A DNA stretch of 64,000 bases, taken from Azomonas agilis (lineage in GTDB: Bacteria; Pseudomonadota; Gammaproteobacteria; Pseudomonadales; Pseudomonadaceae). This document shows positions 45,206 to 54,462 of the stretch, piece after piece (position 1 is the stretch's first letter; every line of letters starts with the position of its first letter). Made by a program: the position numbers and the translations under genes. The stretch lies in assembly GCF_007830255.1 (NCBI RefSeq), contig NZ_VLKG01000003.1, forward strand, positions 248,001 through 312,000, given 5' to 3'. A model generated the notes under the pieces. The model searched no databases and was not told the origin of the DNA. It saw only the letters and a list, made by a program, of their open reading frames with translations.

Positions 45206-46501
45206 TTAGCCAACCACTCCACCCAACTGGAAAATCGGTAAGTACATGGCAATGATCAAACCACCGACCAAAACGCCCAACACCGACATAATCATAGGCT
45301 CCATCAGGGTCGTTAGGTTATCGACCTTGTGATCCACTTCGGCCTCGTAAAAGCTGGCGGCCTTATCCAGCATTTCATCCAAAGCCCCCGACTCTTCACC
45401 AATAGCCGTCATTTGCACCGCCATAGCTGGGAATAGGTTGGTGGCCCGCATGGCGTAATTGAGCTGCATCCCAGAAGCCACATCGGTGCGGATTTTGTCG
45501 ATCGCTTGGCGAAAGACAATATTCCCCGCCACCCCCCCAACCGAATCTAAAGCCTCCACCAAAGGAACACCTGCCGCAAAGGTCGTAGCTAAGGTGCGCT
45601 CGTAACGCGCAATGGCCGATTTATGCAGAATATCGCCCACAATAGGAGCCTTGAGCAAAGCCCGATCTACCGAGTTATGAAAACCCTCGGAGCGCCGATA
45701 GGCCTGCTGAAACAGAAAGACGCTCAAGCCGATGGCGGGTAACAAGAGCAACCACCACTCCTGAAGCCATTCGGACAAACTGATTACCATGCGGGTAAAG
45801 GCCGGTAAGTCCGCGCCAAAGCCCTGAAACACCGACTCAAACTGAGGTACAACCTTAATCAGCAAAATAGCCGACACAATCACCGCTACTATCACCACCG
45901 CGATGGGGTAAGTCATGGCTTTTTTAACCTTAGCCTTGAGGGCTTCGGTTTTTTCTTTATGGGTAGCCACCCGATCCATTAGGGTTTCCAGAGCACCCGA
46001 TTGCTCGCCGGACTCCACCAAGCTGCAATACAGATCGTCAAAATACTCAGGCTTAGTGCGTAAGGCATTGGCAAAGCTGGTTCCGCTCTCCACCTCCTGC
46101 TTGATTTCACCCAGTAGGGTAATCATGCGTGGGTTTTCAAACCCACCGGCGATGATGTCGCACGCCTGCACCAAAGGCACACCGGCTTTCAGCATGGTCG
46201 CCATCTGCCGGGTAAAGAGCGCAATATCCATCGGCTTAATCCGCCGGTTTTTACTAAACAACGGCGTGCTTTTTTTGCGGATTTTCTGCGGGTTTACCCC
46301 TTGGCGACGCAGGTTAGCCTTGATGAGGTTAGCGTCTATCCCCATCATTTCTCCGCTGACCTTAACCCCCTTGCGATCAACCCCTTCCCACACAAAGACC
46401 TGAGCCGCCTTCGTGGGTTTTTTAGGCGGTGTGGGCTTTTTCTTATCCTTGAGTTCTTTAAGCGCCTTAGATTTAGTCAAACTCGGGGGCATTTGCTGCA
46501 T
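45206..46501 (-). CDS. pilC: Type IV pilus inner membrane platform protein
   Basis: A 431-residue protein with two T2SSF domains (LFTRQMATMLKAGVPLVQACDII and RYERTLATTFAAGVPLVEALDSVGG) and three spans, preceded by a lysine-rich N-terminus of about 40 residues. It anchors the PilB motor for extension. Located six bases after pilB. Confidence 0.95.
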   Translation of the reverse strand: MQQMPPSLTKSKALKELKDKKKPTPPKKPTKAAQVFVWEGVDRKGVKVSGEMMGIDANLIKANLRRQGVNPQKIRKKSTPLFSKNRRIKPMDIALFTRQMATMLKAGVPLVQACDIIAGGFENPRMITLLGEIKQEVESGTSFANALRTKPEYFDDLYCSLVESGEQSGALETLMDRVATHKEKTEALKAKVKKAMTYPIAVVIVAVIVSAILLIKVVPQFESVFQGFGADLPAFTRMVISLSEWLQEWWLLLLPAIGLSVFLFQQAYRRSEGFHNSVDRALLKAPIVGDILHKSAIARYERTLATTFAAGVPLVEALDSVGGVAGNIVFRQAIDKIRTDVASGMQLNYAMRATNLFPAMAVQMTAIGEESGALDEMLDKAASFYEAEVDHKVDNLTTLMEPMIMSVLGVLVGGLIIAMYLPIFQLGGVVG

Positions 46502-46507
46502 GCTTAC

Positions 46508-48208
46508 TTAGTCCTTGGTGACCCGATTCATTTCTTCCAAACTGGTGATGCCTTGCATCACTTTACGCAATCCCGAAGCACGCAAATCACGGAACCCTTC
46601 AGCGCGCATCTGCTGGCTAATGTCTAAAGAATTAGCGCCCGACATAATTAAATGCTGCAAACTGGGTGTTACGCGCACCACTTCGTAAATCCCGGTTCGG
46701 CCTTTATAGCCGCCACTGCAACGGTTACAACCTACTGGAGCATATACAGTAAAGGTTCCGATCTGTTGTTCAGAGAAGCCTTCCTCCCGCAATACTTCGG
46801 GCGGTAAGTCTACCGGCTGCTTACAGTGCGGGCAGAGTTTGCGCGCCAACCGCTGGGCAATAATCAAGCTCACCGAGGTGGCAATGTTAAAGGTAGCAAT
46901 CCCCATATTATGCAGACGGGTTAGGGTTTCCGCCGCGCTGTTAGTGTGTAGGGTAGACAGCACTAGGTGGCCCGTTTGGGCGGCTTTAATGGCAATCTCA
47001 GCGGTTTCTAAATCCCGGATCTCCCCCACCATGATGATGTCTGGGTCTTGACGCAAAAAAGCCCGCAGTGCATTGGAAAAATCCATACCCTGCTTAATGT
47101 TGACGTTGACCTGATTAATACCCTCCATGTTGATCTCAACCGGATCTTCAATGGTTGAGATATTTACATCCGCTGTATTAAGGATATTCAATCCCGTGTA
47201 TAGGGAAACGGTCTTACCCGAGCCCGTTGGCCCCGTGACCAAAATCATGCCCTGCGGTTGTTTGAGTGCTTGTAAATAAAGCTGCTTTTGGTCGTCCTCA
47301 TAGCCCAAAGCGTCAATACCTAACTTGGCGCTGGAGGAGTCCAAAATCCGCATCACCACCTTTTCGCCCCAAAGCGTGGGCAAGGTACTGACGCGGAAAT
47401 CAATGGCTTCTTGCTTAGAAATCCGCAGCTTAATCCGTCCGTCCTGTGGCCTGCGCTTTTCAGCAATATCCAGCCGCGACATCACTTTAAGGCGGGCGCT
47501 GATACGGCCAATCAACTGTACTGGGGGGCGCGCCACTTCGTGCAACAGTCCGTCGATGCGAAAGCGCGCACGGTACATATGTTCATAGGGCTCAAAGTGC
47601 AGGTCAGAAGCCCCTCGGCGCACCGCTTCAATCAAGAGTTTATTCACAAAACGAATCACCGGGCCATCCGTTTCTGCGCGCTCATCCAGTATCTCATCCT
47701 CAACCTCGACCAAATCCAGCTCGTCTAAATCACTGGTTAGGTCATTTTCCGCAAATACCATGACTTCTGTGCTGGGTTCGTGCAGACGGTTAATCAGTGC
47801 ATTGAGCTTGTCTTCTTGTACCGCAATGGCTTCTAAAGTAATGCCTACATTCACCGGCAGCTTAGTCAAACTCTGTAACGCTAAGGGGTCGGAAATTCCT
47901 ACATAGAGGGTATGTCCCCGTAGCTTTAAGGGCGCAATGTGATACTGGCGCATCAGCTTTTCAGTCAGAATCTCCTTAGGCACTTGGGTAAGGTCTAAAG
48001 CATCCAAATCCAAGCACGGCAGGCCGAACTGCTGGGCCACCAGCTCCATAATGACCTGACTGCTGACCAGACGCTTTTGCACCAGATAGCTGATTAGGGG
48101 AGTTTGGGTTTGATTAGCCTGTTCCTGACAGTAGAGCGCCTTAGCTTCATCCAAATGTCCGGCCTGAACCAGTTGTCGAGCCAAGCCGCCGAGCGCGTTA
48201 TTTGCCAT
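46508..48208 (-). CDS. pilB: Type IV pilus extension ATPase
   Basis: A 566-residue GspE-type motor. N-terminal MshEN domain (residues 1-140), Walker A GPTGSGKTVSLY, Asp box and DPDIIMVGEIRDLETAE, Walker B-like VLSTLHTN, and a four-cysteine zinc site CPHC ... CNRC near residues 460-500. It drives pilus assembly. Start of the pilB-C-D-coaE-yacG series; the minor pilin operon diverges from it. Confidence 0.96.
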   Translation of the reverse strand: MANNALGGLARQLVQAGHLDEAKALYCQEQANQTQTPLISYLVQKRLVSSQVIMELVAQQFGLPCLDLDALDLTQVPKEILTEKLMRQYHIAPLKLRGHTLYVGISDPLALQSLTKLPVNVGITLEAIAVQEDKLNALINRLHEPSTEVMVFAENDLTSDLDELDLVEVEDEILDERAETDGPVIRFVNKLLIEAVRRGASDLHFEPYEHMYRARFRIDGLLHEVARPPVQLIGRISARLKVMSRLDIAEKRRPQDGRIKLRISKQEAIDFRVSTLPTLWGEKVVMRILDSSSAKLGIDALGYEDDQKQLYLQALKQPQGMILVTGPTGSGKTVSLYTGLNILNTADVNISTIEDPVEINMEGINQVNVNIKQGMDFSNALRAFLRQDPDIIMVGEIRDLETAEIAIKAAQTGHLVLSTLHTNSAAETLTRLHNMGIATFNIATSVSLIIAQRLARKLCPHCKQPVDLPPEVLREEGFSEQQIGTFTVYAPVGCNRCSGGYKGRTGIYEVVRVTPSLQHLIMSGANSLDISQQMRAEGFRDLRASGLRKVMQGITSLEEMNRVTKD

Positions 48209-48482
48209 AGTGGGTCAATCTGCACAGAGTGAGTATCAATAGACACACACTAACCGAGTTTAGGGCAAGTTGGCATCCTTCAACAGTGCTTCTCTGTTTT
48301 TATGGAGCGACACAAAGGAGAAAATCCCCCTGAAAAATGCATTGTTATAGCAAGAATTTACAACTAATTTGAGACTCTATGTAGAGAAATTTTATCAATA
48401 AGCCGATAGTATTGAATGAAGGATGAAGATTAGATCAAGGCGCAGTGAAGCGTAAACCATGTATATGATATTGGACAAACAC

Positions 48483-48899
48483 ATGAACTTCACAAAGCGC
48501 GCACCGGGCTTCACCCTTATGGAGGTTTTAATCACTCTAGTGATTGTCGGGATTTTAGCCTCAATTTCCATTCCATCTTATAATAGTTACATAACAAAAT
48601 CTAAAATAAGGTCTGCCCAAGCAGACTTAATAGCCCTCAGTTTGGTGTTAGAGAACTTCTACCAACTTAAATTAATGTATCCAAAAGATAAAAATTTGGA
48701 AGATACCGCCTCCATTCAGAAGTTATTTAGCAGTTGGTCTGCTGCCTCCGAAAAAGACTTTTCATTTACACTGGTATCAAGCACCAGTACTTACTCTATC
48801 ACTGCTTCTGGAACCAGCAGTAGTGTATCTGGCTGCACATTAATTATTAAAAACAGTGAAAAAACAATATCGGGATGTTCTGGTATTGACTCATGGTAA
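48483..48899 (+). CDS. Type IV minor pilin, PilE-like
   Basis: A 138-residue prepilin. Leader MNFTKRAPG is cleaved before FTLMEVLITLVIVGILASISIPSY, with glutamate at +5. A two-cysteine C-terminal loop (GCTLIIKNSEKTISGC) resembles a small disulfide loop. ATG 48483 is chosen for its short leader; ATG 48459 would give an unusually long one. AT-rich, first gene of the minor pilin operon divergent from pilB. Confidence 0.8.
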   Translation: MNFTKRAPGFTLMEVLITLVIVGILASISIPSYNSYITKSKIRSAQADLIALSLVLENFYQLKLMYPKDKNLEDTASIQKLFSSWSAASEKDFSFTLVSSTSTYSITASGTSSSVSGCTLIIKNSEKTISGCSGIDSW

Positions 48900-49420
48900 C
48901 CAAGCAGCAACAAGGCTTAACGCTGATTGAGCTGTTAGTGGTGATGGCCATTGTCGGATTAATGGCCTATTTAGGCACGTCACTGAACGCATCTTGGTAT
49001 AACTCAACAGAGCAGAAAAAACTTAAACATTTAATAGAGCTTGGAATTTCAAAAACCAAATCAACTGCCATAAGAAATCCCGGTGGATACCTTGGAGATG
49101 ACTCGGCTGCTTCTTTATGCTTAGTCGATAAAGTGCTCTCGGTGCAGTATCCTGATTGCTCAAACTTACATGTAGTTTGGAGTAGTCAGAATGAAAAATA
49201 CGACCTTGCAAAGGTGCTTGATCGTTTTTCAATAACCTTTAAGGGTAGCGACTTTAAATGTATGGCCTTTAATAACAAGGGCAGCCTTATTAATAACTAT
49301 AAAACCTGTATCACAGGATCATTAAATACACCATTATTAATTTCGCTATCAAAGTCAAACATAAGCACCGCTGACGCGTGTAAAAATGATCCTCTATGCC
49401 TTGAGGTCGATATTAAATGA
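48893..49420 (+). CDS. fimT: FimT/GspH-like minor pseudopilin
   Basis: A 175-residue protein with class III leader MVTKQQQG before LTLIELLVVMAIVGLMAYLG, and a GspH/FimT-like globular part containing several cysteines (SLCLVD, YPDCS, FKCMAF, KTCITG). FimT proteins prime pilus assembly or bind DNA in uptake. It overlaps the previous gene by seven bases and the next by four. AT-rich. Confidence 0.75.
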   Translation: MVTKQQQGLTLIELLVVMAIVGLMAYLGTSLNASWYNSTEQKKLKHLIELGISKTKSTAIRNPGGYLGDDSAASLCLVDKVLSVQYPDCSNLHVVWSSQNEKYDLAKVLDRFSITFKGSDFKCMAFNNKGSLINNYKTCITGSLNTPLLISLSKSNISTADACKNDPLCLEVDIK

Positions 49421-49818
49421 ATCTAAAAGGGCAAAAAGGTAGCTTTTTAATTGAGTCTTTAGTAGGAGCTCTTCTTATCAGCATTCTTGCGGTAGGGCTA
49501 ATGCATACCGCCATTCAAGTTGAGCGCAGTAGAAGCGATATAAAAACTAAAGGGCTAGCCGTCATAAAAATGAGGGAAGTCTTAAATTATAAAGAAGACA
49601 GTCAAGAGAACATATCTGTCAATCTCTGTATTGGAGATTCCGAGACCATAACTATACCTGACAAAGAGGTTAAGCTTAGTATCAGCCCAATTTGTAAAGA
49701 GCAATCCGTTACCGTTAATGGCATTAAGATAGATAACTTGCCTAAAGAAGTTACCCTAACCATAGACAATCTAAATTATTTTGGTGGAACTCTTGAAGTG
49801 GGAGAGTTCAATGACTAA
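49417..49818 (+). CDS. pilV: PilV-like minor pilin
   Basis: A 133-residue prepilin: leader MNLKGQKG, then SFLIESLVGALLISILAVGLMHTA with Glu at +5. PilV proteins help nucleate the pilus tip. It is short for the family, with one pair of cysteines (VNLCIGD, ISPICKE). Overlaps both neighbours. Confidence 0.75.
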   Translation: MNLKGQKGSFLIESLVGALLISILAVGLMHTAIQVERSRSDIKTKGLAVIKMREVLNYKEDSQENISVNLCIGDSETITIPDKEVKLSISPICKEQSVTVNGIKIDNLPKEVTLTIDNLNYFGGTLEVGEFND

Positions 49819-50641
49819 CAGAAAATCTATTTATTCTTTAAGCCGCCAAAAAATAAAGGGGCTGTCTTTAATTAGCCTAATGATTAGTACACTAATTTCT
49901 ACACTATGCCTATTAGCAGCTCTTACGGCTTATAAAAACTTAGCACAGGTATCCATTACCGCTTTAGAGACCTCTAATCAAGACAGTGAAAATGCTTTAG
50001 GTCTATTAAAAGCCCAAATTGAGCTCCAAAGCGCTGGATTTTGTATTGCAGATGCTAAATATAAAACCAATATGCTTATCTTAAATGAAGTGTCCCTATC
50101 CACAGAGCGCAAGATTACAACTAACAAAGCACCGCTGAACTTATCTATAGAAGAACCCATAAAACAATTTGCTATTTTATGGGAAAAACGCTCTTTGGCT
50201 AACTCAGGTGGAAGCGAAATATGCAAAGATGGAACATCCACAACCTGTACGGGCCTTATAGCAATCAATAATGGACTAACTCTATTAAAAGAGATGGCTT
50301 GCCAATCCATCGCAACCGATTACAAAACTCTTGTCTGGGATACTGAGCAAATTATTACTGAGGAGCTAGACTCAAACTATCAAAAAACTTCTGAAGCACG
50401 AAAAAATACAACAAGAATAAATGAATTTATCTTTCTAAAAGAGGTAAAACCCGCTAATTGCTGGCCCTTTGGCAAAAGCTCTACCCAACAGGGTATTAAA
50501 ATTACTCTAACAGCCCCCAGCAGTTTAGACGCATATGAGGAGGAAGAGGAAGAGGAAGAGGAAGAGGAAGAGGAAGAAAAGACATACACTCCAATTAACG
50601 TAGAGTTTTCAACCTGCTTACCTAATATAAAGAGTACATAA
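49811..50641 (+). CDS. pilW: PilW-like minor pilin with polyglutamate run
   Basis: A 276-residue protein. Leader TNRKSIYSLSRQKIKG precedes LSLISLMISTLISTLCLLAALTAY; the +5 glutamate is missing (S in its place), as in some PilW. A run of about 14 glutamates after DAY near residue 236 is coded by GAGGAA units (50537-50577). ATG 49811 has GGAGAG six bases upstream. Position between PilV and PilX types supports the assignment; homology is weak. Confidence 0.65.
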   Translation: MTNRKSIYSLSRQKIKGLSLISLMISTLISTLCLLAALTAYKNLAQVSITALETSNQDSENALGLLKAQIELQSAGFCIADAKYKTNMLILNEVSLSTERKITTNKAPLNLSIEEPIKQFAILWEKRSLANSGGSEICKDGTSTTCTGLIAINNGLTLLKEMACQSIATDYKTLVWDTEQIITEELDSNYQKTSEARKNTTRINEFIFLKEVKPANCWPFGKSSTQQGIKITLTAPSSLDAYEEEEEEEEEEEEEEKTYTPINVEFSTCLPNIKST

Positions 50642-50642
50642 T

Positions 50643-52808
50643 ATGCCTAGCGCTCATCAAAAAGGATTTGCGACTTTATTAGCCATTTTATTCATAGGCC
50701 TAGGAATTATTGTTACCTCATTAGGAATGATGCAGAGCATCCGCAGCCACCAAGAAAGACAAATTGGACTACAAGCGGTCACGCAAGCACAACTTAGAGC
50801 TTGGAATAGCGTTGAAATTATAAGACGCTACTTATCCACACAAAGCTGTGCTAACTTACCCACATTATTAAGTAACACACAGCCACTTTACGAAAATAAA
50901 AACGTTTCCAAAGCTTCTGTTACCCATGTAGATACAAAGTTATGCCAAGTTGCCGTTCGTATCACAGGCTATGCAGCTACGGATAGCAAAGCTCAAACCA
51001 CTTCAACGATTAATGCTGTTTACGAGCTGACGACCACATCCACCAGTAGCCCCTATAAACCATTAACTACAGGTCTGGTTTTTAATGAAAACCTGACTTA
51101 TAGCGGTGGATCATTTCAAGTGATTAATGGAGAAAATATGGCCAACTTCTCCATAACCGGCTCTTTAAGTATCAGTAGAGGAACAACGGCTAAAGCCTCC
51201 GGCTGTATCAAGAAAGATATTTCTTTAAGCGGCGGCGGCGTTGCTGATAATGCCGTTCTACTCAGTGAACGAGACATCACTATATCCTCCATGTCCCAGC
51301 CTAAAAATTTATCAGTATCAGGGAGAAATATTTATATCAGTCAAAGCGGTGGTAGCTATAACTACATTAAGTCCGGTGCATTTAAAGCTAACATTAAATC
51401 AGGAACCACAACTATTGGCACAGCCATTATTGGAGGAAAATTAAATACAAGCAATTATGTGATACCTCATAGTACAGGTAATGCATTAGTTACACTCAAT
51501 GACTCAGAGAGCACTACCTACTATCTTGATTTATCAAAAGTCACTACTGACGCTAATGGTAATATACAAAAAAATGACTCAGCTACTTTGATCAGTGGTA
51601 GCGATTCATTACCTGATACCTTTTCTCTCAGTTACGACTCAATATACGGCGGCGTATTAAATTTTTTAACAGGCACCGTACACACACTGTGGGGTAATAC
51701 GCTTACTTTAGATGGTTGGAGTGGAACCTATACCTATCTCTATGCACACAATACCGCTAAAATGAACAGTGCTACCATAGGAACACTAAACGGTGGCGCT
51801 GATATTTATGTTCGAGCCAATGGCAATTTACCTACAATTCAAAACCCCAGTAAAATTTCGGGAATAGTTAGAAATACAGACAACAGTAATCAAGTTTATT
51901 CTGGAGCTATCAATAACTTAACTCGTCAAGTCAGTAATGCCTCTCCCGGACTTCCTGGAATCCCTTTATGCAATATCACGTTAATTCCGGTAGATGCTGC
52001 CAGTTATAAGGAGTCTGCAAACTATGTATTTTACTTTGATAGCGCCACTAATGCGCCCATGCTTAAAATACAAAACGTAAAGCAAAACTCTAACAATATG
52101 GATATATCCAAGACATATAATCTAAAAACCGATGATATTAGAACAATAAACGGCTTAGATTTTATGCAGTGTGGTTGGTATAACAATCATTGCTTACGAA
52201 ACTCAACGCCCAGCACCGGCTGGAATTTAAACGGTATCTATAAACTCCCTCCCGGAGTATTATTTTTTGAAGGGCCAATCACTGTTGATGGTGTTGATGG
52301 CTCCAAAACATTATATAACAGCATCATATCAACTCAAAAAATAACACTCACCAGTAGCGGTCACGGCCCCTTAGTAGCACCTAACTTTGCGACACCACAG
52401 ACTATTTGCAATGCAACTTTTTATCCCTCTAATCTATGCGATAAGTCCGTAACACCTCCTGTTTTTGCTACTTGGAGTGATAGTAACGGAACTTATTCCG
52501 GCATTCCCATTGCCAATGTCGCTATCATGACAGATACCGATTTATCGGTGAGTGGTTGGACTATTTCAGGCTCAGTGATTTTAGGGGGAAGCATTGCAAC
52601 TAACGGAGCCTTAGTCACCATTTATGGCGGTCTTTCTGTAGGTGGAAATAAAGCCAGTAGTGCAAGCATTAATAACGGTGGAATACTGATTGATGTTTCA
52701 AAACTAACTAAAGATCAAACTTATATTCCTTCTACCGATGAAGATAATACGGGCTCCAACAACTCTATTCCCGCAGAAGCCAAGATTAAGTGGACTCAGT
52801 ATTACTAA
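50643..52808 (+). CDS. Oversized PilX-like minor pilin with C-terminal repetitive domain
   Basis: A 721-residue protein. Leader MPSAHQKG is followed by FATLLAILFIGLGIIVTSLG, without Glu at +5, as in PilX/GspK. PilX proteins are usually about 200 residues; here some 550 further residues form a Gly/Ser/Asn/Thr-rich region likely to be a beta-helix or beta-sandwich (NFSITGSLSIS, ISLSGGGVADN, YIKSGAF, AIIGGKL, SVILGGSIATN). Paired cysteines near 640-650 suggest disulfides. No PilY1 tip adhesin is in this operon, so this protein may be the tip adhesin. AT-rich; ends in a terminator. Confidence 0.7.
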   Translation: MPSAHQKGFATLLAILFIGLGIIVTSLGMMQSIRSHQERQIGLQAVTQAQLRAWNSVEIIRRYLSTQSCANLPTLLSNTQPLYENKNVSKASVTHVDTKLCQVAVRITGYAATDSKAQTTSTINAVYELTTTSTSSPYKPLTTGLVFNENLTYSGGSFQVINGENMANFSITGSLSISRGTTAKASGCIKKDISLSGGGVADNAVLLSERDITISSMSQPKNLSVSGRNIYISQSGGSYNYIKSGAFKANIKSGTTTIGTAIIGGKLNTSNYVIPHSTGNALVTLNDSESTTYYLDLSKVTTDANGNIQKNDSATLISGSDSLPDTFSLSYDSIYGGVLNFLTGTVHTLWGNTLTLDGWSGTYTYLYAHNTAKMNSATIGTLNGGADIYVRANGNLPTIQNPSKISGIVRNTDNSNQVYSGAINNLTRQVSNASPGLPGIPLCNITLIPVDAASYKESANYVFYFDSATNAPMLKIQNVKQNSNNMDISKTYNLKTDDIRTINGLDFMQCGWYNNHCLRNSTPSTGWNLNGIYKLPPGVLFFEGPITVDGVDGSKTLYNSIISTQKITLTSSGHGPLVAPNFATPQTICNATFYPSNLCDKSVTPPVFATWSDSNGTYSGIPIANVAIMTDTDLSVSGWTISGSVILGGSIATNGALVTIYGGLSVGGNKASSASINNGGILIDVSKLTKDQTYIPSTDEDNTGSNNSIPAEAKIKWTQYY

Positions 52809-52813
52809 TGCCT

Positions 52814-52861
52814 TCTTCCTAGGCTTCGGCAAGCTTAGAAACTTGCCGAAGCCTAGGAAGA
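52814..52861. terminator. Large hairpin after the minor pilin operon, 20-bp stem
   Basis: TCTTCCTAGGCTTCGGCAAG (52814-52833) pairs with its complement at 52842-52861 around CTTAGAAA, five bases after the operon stop. No T-run; strong rho-independent potential relies on the stem. Confidence 0.65.
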
Positions 52862-52889
52862 CCCCCCCAGCACCAACAAGGAGCCCGCC

Positions 52890-53105
52890 ATGCAGACCAG
52901 CTTACAAGGTGATTTGATTGATCCTCTGGTATATCTGATTGAGCGCACAGTCCAAGCCATACTGCGCGCCATCATCCATATTTTTGGGCGCACCCCTTTA
53001 GAAGAATGGGAATGGACACACTGGCTGGCCTTAATGGCTGCGTTGGGGGTTTTGTTTTATTTGGCTGTGGTAGTGACGCGGCGGGCGCGTAGAAGGCGGG
53101 GCTAA
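52890..53105 (+). CDS. Small single-span membrane protein
   Basis: A 71-residue protein, with AAGGAG seven bases before ATG. An amphipathic N-terminal half (VYLIERTVQAILRAIIHIFG) precedes a single span (WLALMAALGVLFYLAVVVT) and a positively charged RRARRRRG tail, so the C-terminus faces the cytoplasm. Not recognised. Confidence 0.55.
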   Translation: MQTSLQGDLIDPLVYLIERTVQAILRAIIHIFGRTPLEEWEWTHWLALMAALGVLFYLAVVVTRRARRRRG

Positions 53106-53134
53106 CGCAGTCACTACAATCTGTACTCTAGCGA

Positions 53135-53410
53135 TCAAACACAGTACGCGCCGCGCTCAACCTCGGCTTTACGCAACTCATAAGCGGCTTGCAGATTCAA
53201 CCAGAACTGAGCCGAAGTCCCCAAAGCAGCCGCCAACCTAAGGGCCATATCAGCACTAACACCTCGCGTTTGCCGCACCACATCATTGACGATGGGAGCA
53301 GAAACACGCAAAGCCCTGGCCAATGCTGCTGCACTTAACCCCAAAGGCTCTAGGTATTCCTCCTTGAGAATTTCCCCGGGATGAATCGGGCGCATGCCAT
53401 TTTTAAACAT
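53135..53410 (-). CDS. higA: HigA-family antitoxin, without adjacent toxin
   Basis: A 91-residue XRE protein: RPIHPGEILKEEYLEPLGLSAAALARALRV, VNDVVRQTRGVSADMALRLAAALG, ending with the HigA-type FWLNLQAAYELRKAE. HigA normally follows a higB toxin gene on the same strand; no toxin ORF precedes it, where instead a divergent toxin-antitoxin pair begins. It may be a remnant or act on another toxin. Confidence 0.85.
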   Translation of the reverse strand: MFKNGMRPIHPGEILKEEYLEPLGLSAAALARALRVSAPIVNDVVRQTRGVSADMALRLAAALGTSAQFWLNLQAAYELRKAEVERGAYCV

Positions 53411-53455
53411 GATATACCTCAGTGGTCAACTAACCTTACGCTAGTAGCCATTAAC

Positions 53456-53493
53456 TATGCAAAAACTTGTATAAATATATAGCTACTTGCATA
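53456..53493. promoter_or_regulatory. Operator-like inverted repeat between divergent antitoxin loci
   Basis: TATGCAA (53456-53462) and TTGCATA (53487-53493) in the AT-rich space between higA and the HigB-like toxin gene; the 24-base spacer contains TATAAAT, a likely -10. Position fits autoregulation by one of the antitoxins. Confidence 0.5.
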
Positions 53494-53503
53494 ATCATAA
53501 CGC

Positions 53504-53827
53504 ATGAAGCCCCTTAAATTTATCGGTTCCAGTCTGGATGATCTACGCGAAATGCCTACAGCCGTGCGGCACGCAGTAGGTATTGAGCTGATGGCCATCC
53601 AGTACGGTGCAGAACCTAGCGACTTTAAACCCATGAAAGAAGTGGGCGCTGGAGCCTATGAAATCCGCTACCGAGATACCAGTGGCGCATTTCGGGTGAT
53701 CTACGTTGCCAAATTTGTTGATGCGGTCTATGTACTGCATGCCTTTCAAAAGAAAACGCAAAAGACCGCAAAGGCAGACATTGATCTGGCGGCCAAGCGC
53801 TACAAGCTCATTGGAGATAAGCCATGA
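53504..53827 (+). CDS. HigB/Gp49-like mRNA interferase toxin
   Basis: A 107-residue RelE-superfamily protein of the phage Gp49-like (DUF891) group: KFIGSSLDDLREMPTAVRHAVGIELMAIQYG, KEVGAGAYEIRYRDTSGAFRVIYVAKF and AFQKKTQKT, including the basic C-terminal residues used in catalysis. It would cleave ribosome-bound mRNA. It is coupled by a four-base overlap to an HTH antitoxin gene. Confidence 0.85.
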   Translation: MKPLKFIGSSLDDLREMPTAVRHAVGIELMAIQYGAEPSDFKPMKEVGAGAYEIRYRDTSGAFRVIYVAKFVDAVYVLHAFQKKTQKTAKADIDLAAKRYKLIGDKP

Positions 53828-54117
53828 ACGAGCACGATACCCGCATCATCGACAGCAGTGGCAACGTCTTTGCCGACTTAGGTTTTGATCCGGCTGAAGC
53901 GGAGATTATGAAACTGCGTACTGAAGTCATGATCCGTATGCAGCAGCACCTTAAAGCACAGGGCTGGACACAGGCTGAAGCGGCGCGCCAGTTGGGTATT
54001 ACTCAGCCCCGTGTTTCCCGCTTGTTTCAGCATAAAGTGGAAGACTTCAGTTTAGACATGCTGCTGACCTTAGCCAGCCGTGCGGGGTTGCATCCAGAGG
54101 TGCGGTTGTCTGTTTGA
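53824..54117 (+). CDS. XRE-type antitoxin of the HigB-like toxin
   Basis: A 97-residue HTH protein (HTH_37 type): AEIMKLRTEVMIRMQQHLKAQGWTQAEAARQLGITQPRVSRLFQHKVEDFSLDMLLTLASRAG. It would neutralise the upstream toxin and repress the promoter. Toxin-first order with ATGA overlap is typical of this group. Confidence 0.88.
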   Translation: MNEHDTRIIDSSGNVFADLGFDPAEAEIMKLRTEVMIRMQQHLKAQGWTQAEAARQLGITQPRVSRLFQHKVEDFSLDMLLTLASRAGLHPEVRLSV

Positions 54118-54462
54118 TTCGCACCATGAGCTTGTGCCGCAGAAGGTGGGATAACTCAAAGGCTTCACAGCACAACCGCTCTAAACACCCAAGAAGAAAC
54201 AACAACAGAGACAGCCCCGCCGCCCAGCCTAACGCCACAACCCCCTATCTAGGGCACAAACTGACCAAAAACGTCACCTTATGCTGATTAAGGCCATGCC
54301 CTGAATCAATACGCTTTAAAGGGTTAAAGCTTCTACTGGTATTAGCTACTGATTTCCCTTGCTTTAATGCCTAAACCAACCCTAAATAGTCGATTGGCAC
54401 AAATGATGCTGAATAGCCATAACCGTATCAGTGCTGTTTAACCCCCAAAACAGGAAGTGTGA
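54118..54462 (+). other. pilA upstream region
   Basis: 345 bases without a gene. The sigma-54 promoter at 54395 is the main element; PilR sites would lie within the preceding 150 bases, but no clear repeat was identified. Confidence 0.5.
54395..54410 (+). promoter_or_regulatory. Sigma-54 promoter of the major pilin gene
   Basis: TGGCACAAATGATGCT keeps TGGCAC and TGCT with GG and GC ten bases apart. Start near 54421, some 40 bases before the ATG. PilS/PilR and sigma-54 control of pilA is standard in Pseudomonas. Confidence 0.75.
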
